From Candidatus Burarchaeum sp. (GTDB lineage Archaea; Micrarchaeota; Micrarchaeia; Burarchaeales; Burarchaeaceae), in NCBI RefSeq assembly GCF_030646255.1, contig NZ_JAUSNF010000051.1, positions 1-36,131 of the forward strand: a stretch of 36,131 bases of DNA, written 5' to 3'. Positions 9,274 to 17,818 of this stretch are shown in pieces. A program made the position numbers and the translations under genes. The stretch's first letter is position 1. Each line of letters starts with the position of its first letter. The notes under the pieces were generated by a model. That model ran no database searches, was not told where the DNA came from, and was given only the letters and a program-made list of their open reading frames with translations.

Positions 9274-9572
9274 GACGGGCAATAGTCCGCCTTCAGTACT
9301 TGCAGCATTCAACTAAGCGGCCGAACGGCCTTGCACGGCTTAAACGGCTTTTTCACCGGCGCGTTTCACCCCTCCTCCTTCGCTCTCCGAAGATCATTGC
9401 ATGACGGATTCGGGTCTCGTTTCTGTTCCGGCTAAGGGCCTTGAACCCTTTTGTAAAGCCTCGTCGTGGGCGGAACTTCCTCACCTAGGAAACCTATGTT
9501 TGCTGAATTTCACGTCCCTTACAGGAAATGAGTCAGAAAACCCGGCGTCCTCAGCGTCAGCTGCTGCCCACC
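9274..9572 (-). ncRNA. rnpB: RNase P RNA, archaeal type
   Basis: On minus strand: GGTGAGGAAGTTCCGCC (P4 5' region), GGAACAGAAACGAGACC, TTAGTTGAATGCTGC..ACTGAAGGCGGACTATTGCCC (P4 3' region); P4 pairing CCGCC/GGCGG; P1 pairing GGTGGGCA/TGCCCGTC closes 9572 to 9274. Confidence 0.9.
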
Positions 9573-9599
9573 GCTCCGTATGAATCGCTCAGTCTGGGC

Positions 9600-9607
9600 T
9601 TAAAAAC
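9600..9607 (-). promoter_or_regulatory. TATA-like box for RNase P RNA (TTTTTAAG on minus strand)
   Basis: About 28-35 nt upstream of predicted RNase P RNA 5' end. Confidence 0.45.
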
Positions 9608-9664
9608 CCACCTATGGGTTTAAATTTCTCTTTTGGGTAATTTTGGTGTGGGAGAGGTGGGCGC

Positions 9665-10207
9665 ATGGATAAAAACGGCGTGAAGAAAGTCTTTGGAGCC
9701 ATTAAGGCAGGGAACCTCGACCACTTGAACGAGCTAGTGGTAACAAAGGAAGACGCGAACGTGACAAATTCGCAGGGAATGCCGGCACTGACCTTTGCTA
9801 TTCGGGAGCACAAGACCGAGGCAGCCTTGTTCTTTATAGAGAGAGGAGCAGACGTGAATAAGGGCTTTGAAGATGAGGAATATACTGGTGGGCGCCTAAG
9901 GGGCGTTGAAGATGCTCCGATAGAAGACGCGGTGATTACAGATAACGTAGAGGTCATCCTTGCTCTTTTAAATAAGGGAGCGGATCCGGAAAAGGGAATC
10001 GACATGGCAGAGGCCAGCGGGCATTATGCCATGAAGGGCAAGATAGAGTACTGGGTTAGACGTAAGGAAAAAAAGGAAGAACTCCTTGAAGGGGAGAAAA
10101 AAAGCCCGGCTGACGTGCGCAAAGCATTTTCTACTGATGACGCAGGCACCCGACTCAAAAAGCAAGAAGTCAGGATACCGAATGGCGGAAAGAAAGCGGC
10201 CCAGTAA
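9665..10207 (+). CDS. Ankyrin-repeat protein
   Basis: ALTFAIREHKTEAALFFIERGADVNKG and VEVILALLNKGADPEKG ankyrin-type repeats. Confidence 0.75.
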   Translation: MDKNGVKKVFGAIKAGNLDHLNELVVTKEDANVTNSQGMPALTFAIREHKTEAALFFIERGADVNKGFEDEEYTGGRLRGVEDAPIEDAVITDNVEVILALLNKGADPEKGIDMAEASGHYAMKGKIEYWVRRKEKKEELLEGEKKSPADVRKAFSTDDAGTRLKKQEVRIPNGGKKAAQ

Positions 10208-10234
10208 ATGCATCAGGTGTGCGGTTTTGAACCC

Positions 10235-10465
10235 CTACGCGCCCGGCTTGGTCTTGCCGTCCACGCAGAAATACATGCCCGAGAACTTCTTCAGCTTCGG
10301 TATTGGGCAGGTCGGGCATATGCAACCGTTCTTGTTGAATGAACAGCCGCGCTTGCTGACCAGGCAGAAAAGCTGGTCTTTCTTGCCCCGGGCGCACTCA
10401 TTGTAGCTCGGGCACGGAGGGCAGACGCATTTGGCCATGAGTTCCTGGAAGTTTTCCGCTGCCAT
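10235..10465 (-). CDS. Small Cys-rich protein, DUF2769-like
   Basis: CVCPPCPSYNEC...CLVSKRGCSFNKNGCICPTCPI; start MAAENFQEL. Confidence 0.65.
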   Translation of the reverse strand: MAAENFQELMAKCVCPPCPSYNECARGKKDQLFCLVSKRGCSFNKNGCICPTCPIPKLKKFSGMYFCVDGKTKPGA

Positions 10466-10469
10466 TAAA

Positions 10470-11135
10470 TCACCTCGTGGATTTCCCGTTCTTGAGCAGC
10501 CGCGCAAGAGACACGCACTCGGCCGCAAGGTCTTTCTTCATGCCCGCGAAGAACTTGCTCCTGCTGATGCGCTCTGCATCCAGCTCGCCATCCTCCTTGC
10601 TTTCGCCGACCCAGTAGGCTATTGCGAATGGCGGGAGGTGGAAGCCCATGAATGTGAGGAAATTCAGAAGGTTTCCGCCGACGTGCTGCGCGCCGTCCTC
10701 ATGTCCTATCACAACCACGCCAGCCACCTTGTCCTTGATCAGCCGCTTGTTGAAAATCGAGTACTGGTTCTCGACGCAGTTCAGCCGCTCTATGACCTTC
10801 TGCATGAGGCTCGAGCAGTTGTTCCACCTCACAGGAGTGCCAAAGAGCACGATGTCCGACTCGAGAAGCGCATCGTAAATTAGCTTCATCTGGTCGTCCT
10901 TGTACTTCAGGCTGCTCTGGCAGGGCCAGGTGCACAGCTTCGGGTTCTTGGAGTAGTTGCCTTCGCAAGTGTGAATTTTCAGGTCCGAGACGCAGATGAA
11001 CTTAGTCTGCGCGCCATCGGCGGCCATCAGGCCGAGCACGTCCTTGAGCGCGGCCTCAGTGTGGCTTTCGTCTTTCGCCTCTGGTGCCCTGTTGGTGGCG
11101 GAAATTGCGACTGCCTTGAGGGAAGGAAGCTTCAT
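10470..11135 (-). CDS. Flavodoxin-fold NAD(P)H-dependent FMN reductase
   Basis: Flavodoxin-like pattern KAVAISATNR...SDIVLFGTPVRWNNCSSLMQKVIERL; TATA-like box near 11161, about 26 nt from start. Confidence 0.75.
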   Translation of the reverse strand: MKLPSLKAVAISATNRAPEAKDESHTEAALKDVLGLMAADGAQTKFICVSDLKIHTCEGNYSKNPKLCTWPCQSSLKYKDDQMKLIYDALLESDIVLFGTPVRWNNCSSLMQKVIERLNCVENQYSIFNKRLIKDKVAGVVVIGHEDGAQHVGGNLLNFLTFMGFHLPPFAIAYWVGESKEDGELDAERISRSKFFAGMKKDLAAECVSLARLLKNGKSTR

Positions 11136-11183
11136 CTTGCGGTCATCGGATGCCGGCTATAAAATAGTTTGCGATGCTTTTGC

Positions 11184-12515
11184 CTAATTTCCTGCGCCAG
11201 GCATCCCTGGGAACCCGCCCTTCATCATCTTTTCCATCTGCCTGCGGAAGCCGCGGTTGTGCTTGAACTGGCCCATCATCTTCTGCACCTTCTCGAACTG
11301 CGAGAGCAGGTCGCGCACGTCCTCGGGCTTCCGGCCGCTGCCGCGCGCAATGCGCTCAAGCCTCGAGCGGTTCTTCTTTAGTAGAGCCACGTCCTCGCGC
11401 TCGGCGGGCGTCATGGAATTGATCATTACCTCATAGGCCTTGAGCTTTTCCTCGCTCTGCTCGACCATGTCCTTAGGTATATCGGGAGCACCGAGCATCT
11501 GGAACACGCCCTTGAGCGGGCCCATTTTCTTCGCTGCCTTGAGCTGTTCGTAGAATGTCCTGATTGTAAACTTATCCTCGAGCAGCGCCTTCTCATCAAT
11601 CTTCGACTCGGCGCTTACCTCATTTACTTTCTCAATTAGAGCTTCGAGGTCAGGGAAGCCTAGTAGGCGGCCCACGAACTTCTTTGCGTCAAAAAGTTCC
11701 AAATCCTCCTGCTTCTCGCCAGTGCCGATGAATGAGACTTTCGTGCCGCTAGCTGCAACCGCACTGAGCGCGCCGCCTCCTTTTCCAGAGCCGTCCATCT
11801 TCGTAATTATTACGCCAGTAAGCCCCACGGCCTTGTTGAATTCGTCTGCCTGCTTCTTTGCGACCTGGCCTATGTCGGCATTGAGCACCAGCAGTTTTTC
11901 GTCGGGCTTGAACTCGGCATTGATTTGCTTAAGCTCGTGGCTCAGCTCATCATCAAATGCGCTGCGGCCGGCAGAGTCCAGTATAAGCACGTCTTCCTTT
12001 GCCTGCGCAAGCGCCTCGCGCGCAATCTTCGATGCGTCTATCTCTCCTTTCTTCCCGTAGAAGTGCGCGCCCGCCCTTTCAGCGACCTGCTGCAACTGCT
12101 CATAGGCTGCAGGCCGTGCTACGTCGCAGCAAATCATTGCAACGCTCAGGCCTTTCTTCTTGAAGAAGTGCGCGAGCTTGCCCGCCGTAGTTGTCTTGCC
12201 GCTTCCGAAAAGCCCGAGCAGCATGATTTTCTGCTTTGCAATCTTGGGCTCATGCTTCTCGCCCAGCATGGCCGCGAGCTCCTCGTAGACCACTTTCACG
12301 ACGTGCTCGCGGCTGTCAACGCCCTTGAGCGCCTTCTCGTCCAGCGCCCGCGCCTCGATGCGCTTGCTCAGCTCGCTCACGAGCGCCACGTTCATGTCGC
12401 CCATGATGAGCACGCGCTGGATTTCCTTCACTGTCTCGCGCACTACGCGCTCGTCCACTAGCGCTGCGCCAGTTAATTTTTTGAGTGCCCGCCGAAGGCC
12501 TGTGCCAAGGTCCAT
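11184..12515 (-). CDS. srp54: Signal recognition particle GTPase SRP54
   Basis: GLFGSGKTTTAGKLAHFF, DSAGRSAFD, TKMDGSGKGGGALS, Met-rich C-terminus FRRQMEKMMKGGFPGMPG; start taken at MDLGTGLRRAL. Confidence 0.95.
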   Translation of the reverse strand: MDLGTGLRRALKKLTGAALVDERVVRETVKEIQRVLIMGDMNVALVSELSKRIEARALDEKALKGVDSREHVVKVVYEELAAMLGEKHEPKIAKQKIMLLGLFGSGKTTTAGKLAHFFKKKGLSVAMICCDVARPAAYEQLQQVAERAGAHFYGKKGEIDASKIAREALAQAKEDVLILDSAGRSAFDDELSHELKQINAEFKPDEKLLVLNADIGQVAKKQADEFNKAVGLTGVIITKMDGSGKGGGALSAVAASGTKVSFIGTGEKQEDLELFDAKKFVGRLLGFPDLEALIEKVNEVSAESKIDEKALLEDKFTIRTFYEQLKAAKKMGPLKGVFQMLGAPDIPKDMVEQSEEKLKAYEVMINSMTPAEREDVALLKKNRSRLERIARGSGRKPEDVRDLLSQFEKVQKMMGQFKHNRGFRRQMEKMMKGGFPGMPGAGN

Positions 12516-12516
12516 G

Positions 12517-13620
12517 TTACCGCCTTTCAGCATCTGCAATTACGAGGAAATCTCCGCCTAGCTTCAGTATTTGTGCATTTGAGAGCTTTAATGCATTCCG
12601 CACGAGCGCAGCGCCCTTGCCGCGCACAGGTGAAACCGCGCCATCGCCGCCGATTATTTTCGGCGCAATGAAAGCATAGACGCGGTCCACAGCACCCATG
12701 TCAAAGGCAGAGCCTATGAGCTCGCCGCCGCCTTCGACCAGTACGGAATGCTTGCCCATGGAGAAAAGCCTGCGCAAAAGCTGCCTCAAATCCACGCGCG
12801 TTTTGCCGCATATGAGGACACTGATGCCCGCAGCCTTCAGCTCCTGCTCACGCGTCTTATCCCTTGCCTTGGAAGTCACGACCAGCACCCTGTCCTTGAG
12901 AACGCTGAATACGTTCATGCCCGGCCTTATGCGCAGGCGGCTGTCGCATATTACGCGCAGCGGCTCGGGCATGCCTTTTGTGCGGCAGGTGAGCAGAGGA
13001 TTGTCCAGCATGACAGTGTTTGAGCCGACCAGAAGCACGTCGTAGGAGCCGCGCAGCTTCCGCGAATACGCGCGGGCCACAGAGCCGGTTATCCATTTTG
13101 AATCGTTTGTCTTCGTGGCTATCTTTCCGTCAAGGCTCATGGCATAGCGCACTGCCACGAGCGGCATGTGCCGCTTCAGCGAAGAAATTATGCGACTGTT
13201 GATGATGCTGCATTCGCGCCCGAGCACGCCTGCCCTTGCATCAATTCCCGCATCGCGCAGCAAGGTCATGCCGCTCACAGACGGATTCGGGTCTTTGGCT
13301 CCGATGACTACGCATGCAAGGCCTGCCTTGATGATTGCGGGCGCGCAGGGCGGCGTCTTCTTGCCCGTGTGCGAGCAGGGCTCGAGCGTAACATACAATG
13401 TGGAGCCGCGTATTTTTTCCGCATGCCCGCATTTCCTGACATTTGCAAGGGCATTTATTTCCGCGTGCGGACCGCCAGCATATTCGTGATGGCCCGTTGC
13501 CAGGACCTTGCCGTCCTTAACCAGCACCACACCCACGTTCGGATTTGGAAATGGGTCGGACTTCTTAGCTTCAGTAAGAGCGAGCCGCATGAAACGCGCA
13601 TCGTCGGAAAAAGAACCCAT
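12517..13620 (-). CDS. ribD: Bifunctional diaminohydroxyphosphoribosylaminopyrimidine deaminase / reductase
   Basis: Deaminase motifs GGPHAEINAL and PCSHTGKKTPPC; reductase domain with SLDGKIATKTNDSKWITG. Confidence 0.93.
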   Translation of the reverse strand: MGSFSDDARFMRLALTEAKKSDPFPNPNVGVVLVKDGKVLATGHHEYAGGPHAEINALANVRKCGHAEKIRGSTLYVTLEPCSHTGKKTPPCAPAIIKAGLACVVIGAKDPNPSVSGMTLLRDAGIDARAGVLGRECSIINSRIISSLKRHMPLVAVRYAMSLDGKIATKTNDSKWITGSVARAYSRKLRGSYDVLLVGSNTVMLDNPLLTCRTKGMPEPLRVICDSRLRIRPGMNVFSVLKDRVLVVTSKARDKTREQELKAAGISVLICGKTRVDLRQLLRRLFSMGKHSVLVEGGGELIGSAFDMGAVDRVYAFIAPKIIGGDGAVSPVRGKGAALVRNALKLSNAQILKLGGDFLVIADAERR

Positions 13621-13624
13621 AAAA

Positions 13625-14209
13625 TCAGTCCGCGTAGTGCCCGAGCTTCACGATTTTTGTGGCAAGATAGCGCCTGTTGTACTTGGTTGGTTTTGTGTGC
13701 AGGGGAATTCGGCCTGCAACTTTGATGCCGTGCATGCAGACACTATACATCTTGAGCGGGTTGTTCGTGAGCAGGAGCACTGACTTGACTCCGAGGAACT
13801 TGAGCATCCTTGCGGCAGGCCCGAAGTCCCTCCCATCGCGGCTGAAGCCCAGCATCTCGTTTGCCTCGGCAGTGTCATAGCCCTGCTCCTGCAGGGCATA
13901 GGCGCGTATCTTGTTGTATAACCCTATGCCGCGGCCCTCCTGGTTGAGGTAGACTATTATTCCGAAGGGCCTGCGCGCCATGAAACGCAGTGCGGCTTCG
14001 AGCTGGGCGCGGCAGTCGCACTTGAGCGAGCCGAAAACGTCGCCCGTGAGGCACGAGCTGTGTATGCGCACGGGCACCCGAGCCTTTCCCTTCACGTTGC
14101 CCTTTACGAGCGCGGCGTGCTCCTTTCCGTCCTTGTCCACGAATGCATACACGCGGAAAGCGCCGAGGCGCGTAGGCAGTTTTGCATTTGAGAATTTCAT
14201 TGTGATCAC
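13625..14209 (-). CDS. ribA: GTP cyclohydrolase II
   Basis: HSSCLTGDVFGSLKCDCRAQL zinc motif, YLNQEGRGIGLYNKIRAYALQEQGYDTAEAN. Confidence 0.95.
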   Translation of the reverse strand: MITMKFSNAKLPTRLGAFRVYAFVDKDGKEHAALVKGNVKGKARVPVRIHSSCLTGDVFGSLKCDCRAQLEAALRFMARRPFGIIVYLNQEGRGIGLYNKIRAYALQEQGYDTAEANEMLGFSRDGRDFGPAARMLKFLGVKSVLLLTNNPLKMYSVCMHGIKVAGRIPLHTKPTKYNRRYLATKIVKLGHYAD

Positions 14210-14625
14210 TTCATGCCAGTGACTAATTTTTTTGCACCCATCACTGCGCGCTCCGCATATTCCTTTGCCCTTGCATTGGCCTTTGCATAAGTTGCGCCCG
14301 GGCCTATGACGCCCAGAGTTACGGGCTTTTCAAACTCCAGTGAGAGGGAGGTTAGGGCGTTTGCCATCGCGCTTGCAATGAACTCGTCGTGCTTTGTCCC
14401 GCCCGTCACTATTGCGCCGATTACCGCGACCGCGTCAATGCCGCGCATTTTCAGGAGCTTCTTGGCTGCAAGGGGCGTGTCGTAGGCGCCTGGGACGCGC
14501 ACGACTTTTGCAACTGCGCAGCCCTCGCGCCTCGCACATGCAAGCGCGGCTGCCAGCATTTTTTCCGTAATCTCGGCATTAAACTCGCTCACGACCAGAC
14601 CAATGGAAATTGTTTCCTTTTTCAT
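14206..14625 (-). CDS. ribH: 6,7-dimethyl-8-ribityllumazine synthase
   Basis: VVSEFNAEIT, VRVPGAYDTPLAAKKL, AVIGAIVTGGTKHDEFIA. Confidence 0.93.
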   Translation of the reverse strand: MKKETISIGLVVSEFNAEITEKMLAAALACARREGCAVAKVVRVPGAYDTPLAAKKLLKMRGIDAVAVIGAIVTGGTKHDEFIASAMANALTSLSLEFEKPVTLGVIGPGATYAKANARAKEYAERAVMGAKKLVTGMK

Positions 14626-15131
14626 TTCCTTCCACCTTTCCTTTGCTTTTTGATTTTTACAGGCCCCTCGTCAGGGAAGCCCTGCCTCACACCCATGCCT
14701 GCGCGCAGGGAAAGTTCCTGCGGGCTCGCGACAAGCAGCACGGCATTCACTGCGTGCTTCCTCGCCCTGTTCTCGCATATCCCGAGCAGCTGCGCGTCGT
14801 TCTTGGCCTCGTTCTCGTGCACGAAGACCTCGACTATATGCCTGTTTGTGAGCATCTTGGCCATCTGTATTCCGAGGCTGGCCTCATGGCCGCACTGCGT
14901 GTCTATGGGCTTCCTGCCGACCATACCCAGGGCCAGCACCACGTCGCACTTGTCCAGCTCCAGCAGGCGCTTGCACTCGACCGCCAAATCCTTTATGCCC
15001 GGCACGGTGCGCCTGACAATCTCGACGCGCATGCCGAACCTCCTGCTTATCTCATCGGCTGCGAAGCTCGCCATGTCCACGCGCGCAAAGGTCGTGTCGG
15101 CCATGCCCAGCTTCACATTCCGTGACATCAT
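14622..15131 (-). CDS. ribC: Archaeal-type riboflavin synthase
   Basis: VGMADTTFARVDMA-like start, VRRTVPGIKDLAVECKRLL, LALGMVGRKPIDTQCGHEASLGIQ. Confidence 0.9.
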   Translation of the reverse strand: MMSRNVKLGMADTTFARVDMASFAADEISRRFGMRVEIVRRTVPGIKDLAVECKRLLELDKCDVVLALGMVGRKPIDTQCGHEASLGIQMAKMLTNRHIVEVFVHENEAKNDAQLLGICENRARKHAVNAVLLVASPQELSLRAGMGVRQGFPDEGPVKIKKQRKGGRK

Positions 15132-15799
15132 TGCAATTCCCCCAATATATCCTTGCCGATTATGAAAGGCGCGTTCATCTTTTTTGCCAGCAGCTTCGCG
15201 CGTGCAGAAGAAGTGGCCTTGCCGGTCCTGCCATCCAGCATCTCACATAGCGCGACTGCAGGCGCGATGCCAGCAAGCTGTGCGAGCACAGTTGAGAGCT
15301 CGGTGTGCCCCTTGCGGTTGCGCAGGCTGCGCGAGCGCAGCAGCTGCACATGGCCCGGAGCCTTGAACGAGTTTGCAAATTCATCGGCTGGATGAGATCT
15401 TGTAGCCATTGATTTTTTCACCAGCTTCCCGAGCTCGCGCATAGTTGTGGCCCGGTCAATGTCAGTGACGCCCGTGAACGTGTCCTGGTGGTTGACTGAA
15501 ACTGAAAACGCGGACTTGTCCCCGTATTTTGCCTTGCGCAGGACGAGGTTCCCGGGCACGAGGCGCGATGAGCGCAGCAAGTCGTCCATGAAGGGCAGGC
15601 CCAGCGCCTCGCTGGCCTCGGCGCCCACGGCCACACACATGAGGCCGCCGCCATGCTGCCGCATGAGCGCAACCTTCCGCGGGGTCGCGAACTGCGCGCC
15701 CAGCAGGATGTCGGCCTCGCCCTCGCGCTCGCTGGAATCGAAGAGTATGATGAATCCGCCGCGCCTCAAAGAGGCTAGTGCGGCAGAGATGTTGTCCAT
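15128..15799 (-). CDS. ribB: 3,4-dihydroxy-2-butanone 4-phosphate synthase
   Basis: DSSEREGEADILLGAQFATP, MRQHGGGLMCVAV, FTGVTDIDRATTMREL; start set at MDNISAAL (15799) rather than 15841 because TTTTAAAA lies at 15823-15830. Confidence 0.9.
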   Translation of the reverse strand: MDNISAALASLRRGGFIILFDSSEREGEADILLGAQFATPRKVALMRQHGGGLMCVAVGAEASEALGLPFMDDLLRSSRLVPGNLVLRKAKYGDKSAFSVSVNHQDTFTGVTDIDRATTMRELGKLVKKSMATRSHPADEFANSFKAPGHVQLLRSRSLRNRKGHTELSTVLAQLAGIAPAVALCEMLDGRTGKATSSARAKLLAKKMNAPFIIGKDILGELQ

Positions 15800-15822
15800 G
15801 ACGGGAACTTCGAAGTCCACTC

Positions 15823-15830
15823 TTTTAAAA
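15823..15830 (-). promoter_or_regulatory. TATA-like box (TTTTAAAA) of the rib operon
   Basis: Centre about 27 nt upstream of ATG at 15799. Confidence 0.6.
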
Positions 15831-15926
15831 GTAGCTACCAAGAAATGGGTAAGCGTATGGCAGTGCCGCCGGATTCCACGTCATCCTGCTTGCACAAGGA
15901 AAAGGATGCGGTTTGCCTCTGCGCAG

Positions 15927-17282
15927 CTAAACCACGCTTTCCGCAGGCCTGTGCGCATTCCGGGCTACTGAAACCAGGCTAGGCAAGGCATATGCGCGTC
16001 CGTTCAGTTCGCAATAGGCAGAATAGCGAATAAGAATATCGCTGACCTTGCCTGCGAGTTCGTTGTTGCCGCTCGCAATTGCGAATAAGCGAGCCTGCTC
16101 AAGGAAGTAAAGATTGGATTTTTTCATTTTCCCCAAATTCAGCCCGTCTTTTGAAATTTCATCGATACCGAACTTATAACAAAATTCTGCGCCGCGGAGA
16201 AGGATTTCGTGTGCCTCCGAAGAATTGTCGACGGCCAGCTCTTTGAATGTGCTATCGGCCAATAAATTTAGCAGCGCAACCTTGAACTTGCCCACGGCAA
16301 CGGAGTCCGAGATAGATTCGGGAAGGAGCTCGATTGCTGCAAGCCCTTTTTGGGCCGCAGTATTCACATTATGGCTATGATCGGCCAACTGATAATGACG
16401 GGCAGATTTCCTAAAGGCGCGGGCTGCTGCAAACCGGATATCGGCGGCGTTGCTTCGGCCGCCACGATAGGAATATAGTTCAAACCCGCTACCTTCATGC
16501 TTTTGCGGATGCTTGGCATCGTTGTCTTTCTCGAGCAAATCGGCCAAGGCCAGCAGGTAATTGCCTTTTCCGGATGTGATTTCGGCCATCGCATTCTCTT
16601 TACGTTCCGCTGCGAGATTCGCGTAAAATATACGGTCGCGCACAGAATCCGTGCGATGCTCGGGCGCGAAGCAAACCGGATCGGCATTTTTGAAGAGAGA
16701 ATATAGCAGGTCAAATACCGCGTCCAGGGAGCGTGAATATTTTGGATCGAGTAAAATTGCCTTTTCTGCTCGCTCTCGCATATCCGGGTCGTTCAACAGC
16801 GCTTTGCCTATTTCCGAGGCCTTTTCAAATATGTACCGGTCTGTCCGGGCTTTGATGGCATAGGTGGAAAACGCAGTGAAAACTGCAGAATCAGGCTCGC
16901 CACGGAATTTCTTGCTCTTTTCAAGCAGGTGGTTGGCAACTTCTGCAACAGTTTCGGGGCCGCAGAGCTCATTGGCAAGTTTAAGGGCGCGGAGGATGTT
17001 TTTAGGGTAATGCGAGAACCGCGCCGCTTCAACGGCTTGTTCCAGCAGCAGCTCGTCCGCGGCGGTCCGGGTTTTTTTGTTCGACCAGTTATAAGAGAGG
17101 GAATTGCGGTTCGCGATCATAGATGTGATGATTGCGTCATCACGCTCGATTGTGGGCGTCTTGCGGTGCTTCCTCTGCCAGAAATCACGCAGGAAATTTT
17201 TTTGGGGCGAGGAGAAGTCCGAGGAATTAAATCTATTTTTTGTAGGAACAGTAGTTTGGACTTTTGCTTGAACCTGACCCAT
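15927..17282 (-). CDS. Hypothetical protein, predicted largely alpha-helical
   Basis: 451-aa ORF from MGQVQAKVQTT; upstream in-frame extension overlaps hjc in antisense and is not credible. Confidence 0.65.
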   Translation of the reverse strand: MGQVQAKVQTTVPTKNRFNSSDFSSPQKNFLRDFWQRKHRKTPTIERDDAIITSMIANRNSLSYNWSNKKTRTAADELLLEQAVEAARFSHYPKNILRALKLANELCGPETVAEVANHLLEKSKKFRGEPDSAVFTAFSTYAIKARTDRYIFEKASEIGKALLNDPDMRERAEKAILLDPKYSRSLDAVFDLLYSLFKNADPVCFAPEHRTDSVRDRIFYANLAAERKENAMAEITSGKGNYLLALADLLEKDNDAKHPQKHEGSGFELYSYRGGRSNAADIRFAAARAFRKSARHYQLADHSHNVNTAAQKGLAAIELLPESISDSVAVGKFKVALLNLLADSTFKELAVDNSSEAHEILLRGAEFCYKFGIDEISKDGLNLGKMKKSNLYFLEQARLFAIASGNNELAGKVSDILIRYSAYCELNGRAYALPSLVSVARNAHRPAESVV

Positions 17283-17356
17283 CTTGAGCACCCCTACAGG
17301 AATAGGTGTAAATATGCCCAGGAGAATTTTTAAAGGTTCAGACGAAACCCATGACA

Positions 17357-17749
17357 TCAGAGCAGGCTTTCGACACGCCGGTTTATCTCGCGGGCACGCT
17401 TTGCCGTAACAGTGAAGCTCTTCTTCTGCTCGCCCAGCTCGTCCAAATAGATGAAATACCAGCCCTCGCGCGAGAGGCGCCACGCAATCATGGTCGTCAT
17501 GCCAGTGTTCTCTTCCCACGTGCGCAGTTCGGCAATCTTGAACTTCTCCAAACTCAAGCTGCCCTTGTCCCAGGCCTTGCACTCAAAGCCGAACTGCTTG
17601 CCGCGCTTGAAAAGGAGGATGTCGGGCGAGGGTGTGCCCACGCCAGAGCCTGCTGAGCGGATGACGGAGTAGCCCTTCTGCTGGAAGAGGTCGATGAGTT
17701 CGCGTTCAGAGCGAGAGCCTTTTTGGTAGGTGCCGAAGGTCATGCGCAC
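17357..17749 (-). CDS. hjc: Archaeal Holliday junction resolvase
   Basis: KGSRSERELIDLFQQKGYSVIRSAGSG, PDILLFKRGKQFGFECKAWD. Confidence 0.92.
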   Translation of the reverse strand: MRMTFGTYQKGSRSERELIDLFQQKGYSVIRSAGSGVGTPSPDILLFKRGKQFGFECKAWDKGSLSLEKFKIAELRTWEENTGMTTMIAWRLSREGWYFIYLDELGEQKKSFTVTAKRAREINRRVESLL

Positions 17750-17818
17750 AGCCTCGTAGCTTACGCATAGAACTATGCAGGCAAGTTTATTAACCTCGGA
17801 GCGGCAAAGTTTAACGGG

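Noticed and set aside
9210-9583. Two short plus-strand ORFs (64 and 60 aa)
   Set aside because: They lie antisense to RNase P RNA and in its terminator region; RNA motifs and P1/P4 pairing explain the sequence.
15842-15926. Possible FMN riboswitch in the region upstream of ribB
   Set aside because: A fragment (GGAATCCGGCGGCACTGCC) is vaguely similar but the conserved RFN core (AGGG.GCAGGGTGAAATTCCCGACCGGCGGT) is absent, and the promoter appears to be leaderless.
17283-17582. N-terminal 100-residue extension of the 15927-17582 ORF
   Set aside because: Overlaps hjc in another frame; real start is most likely MGQVQ at 17282.
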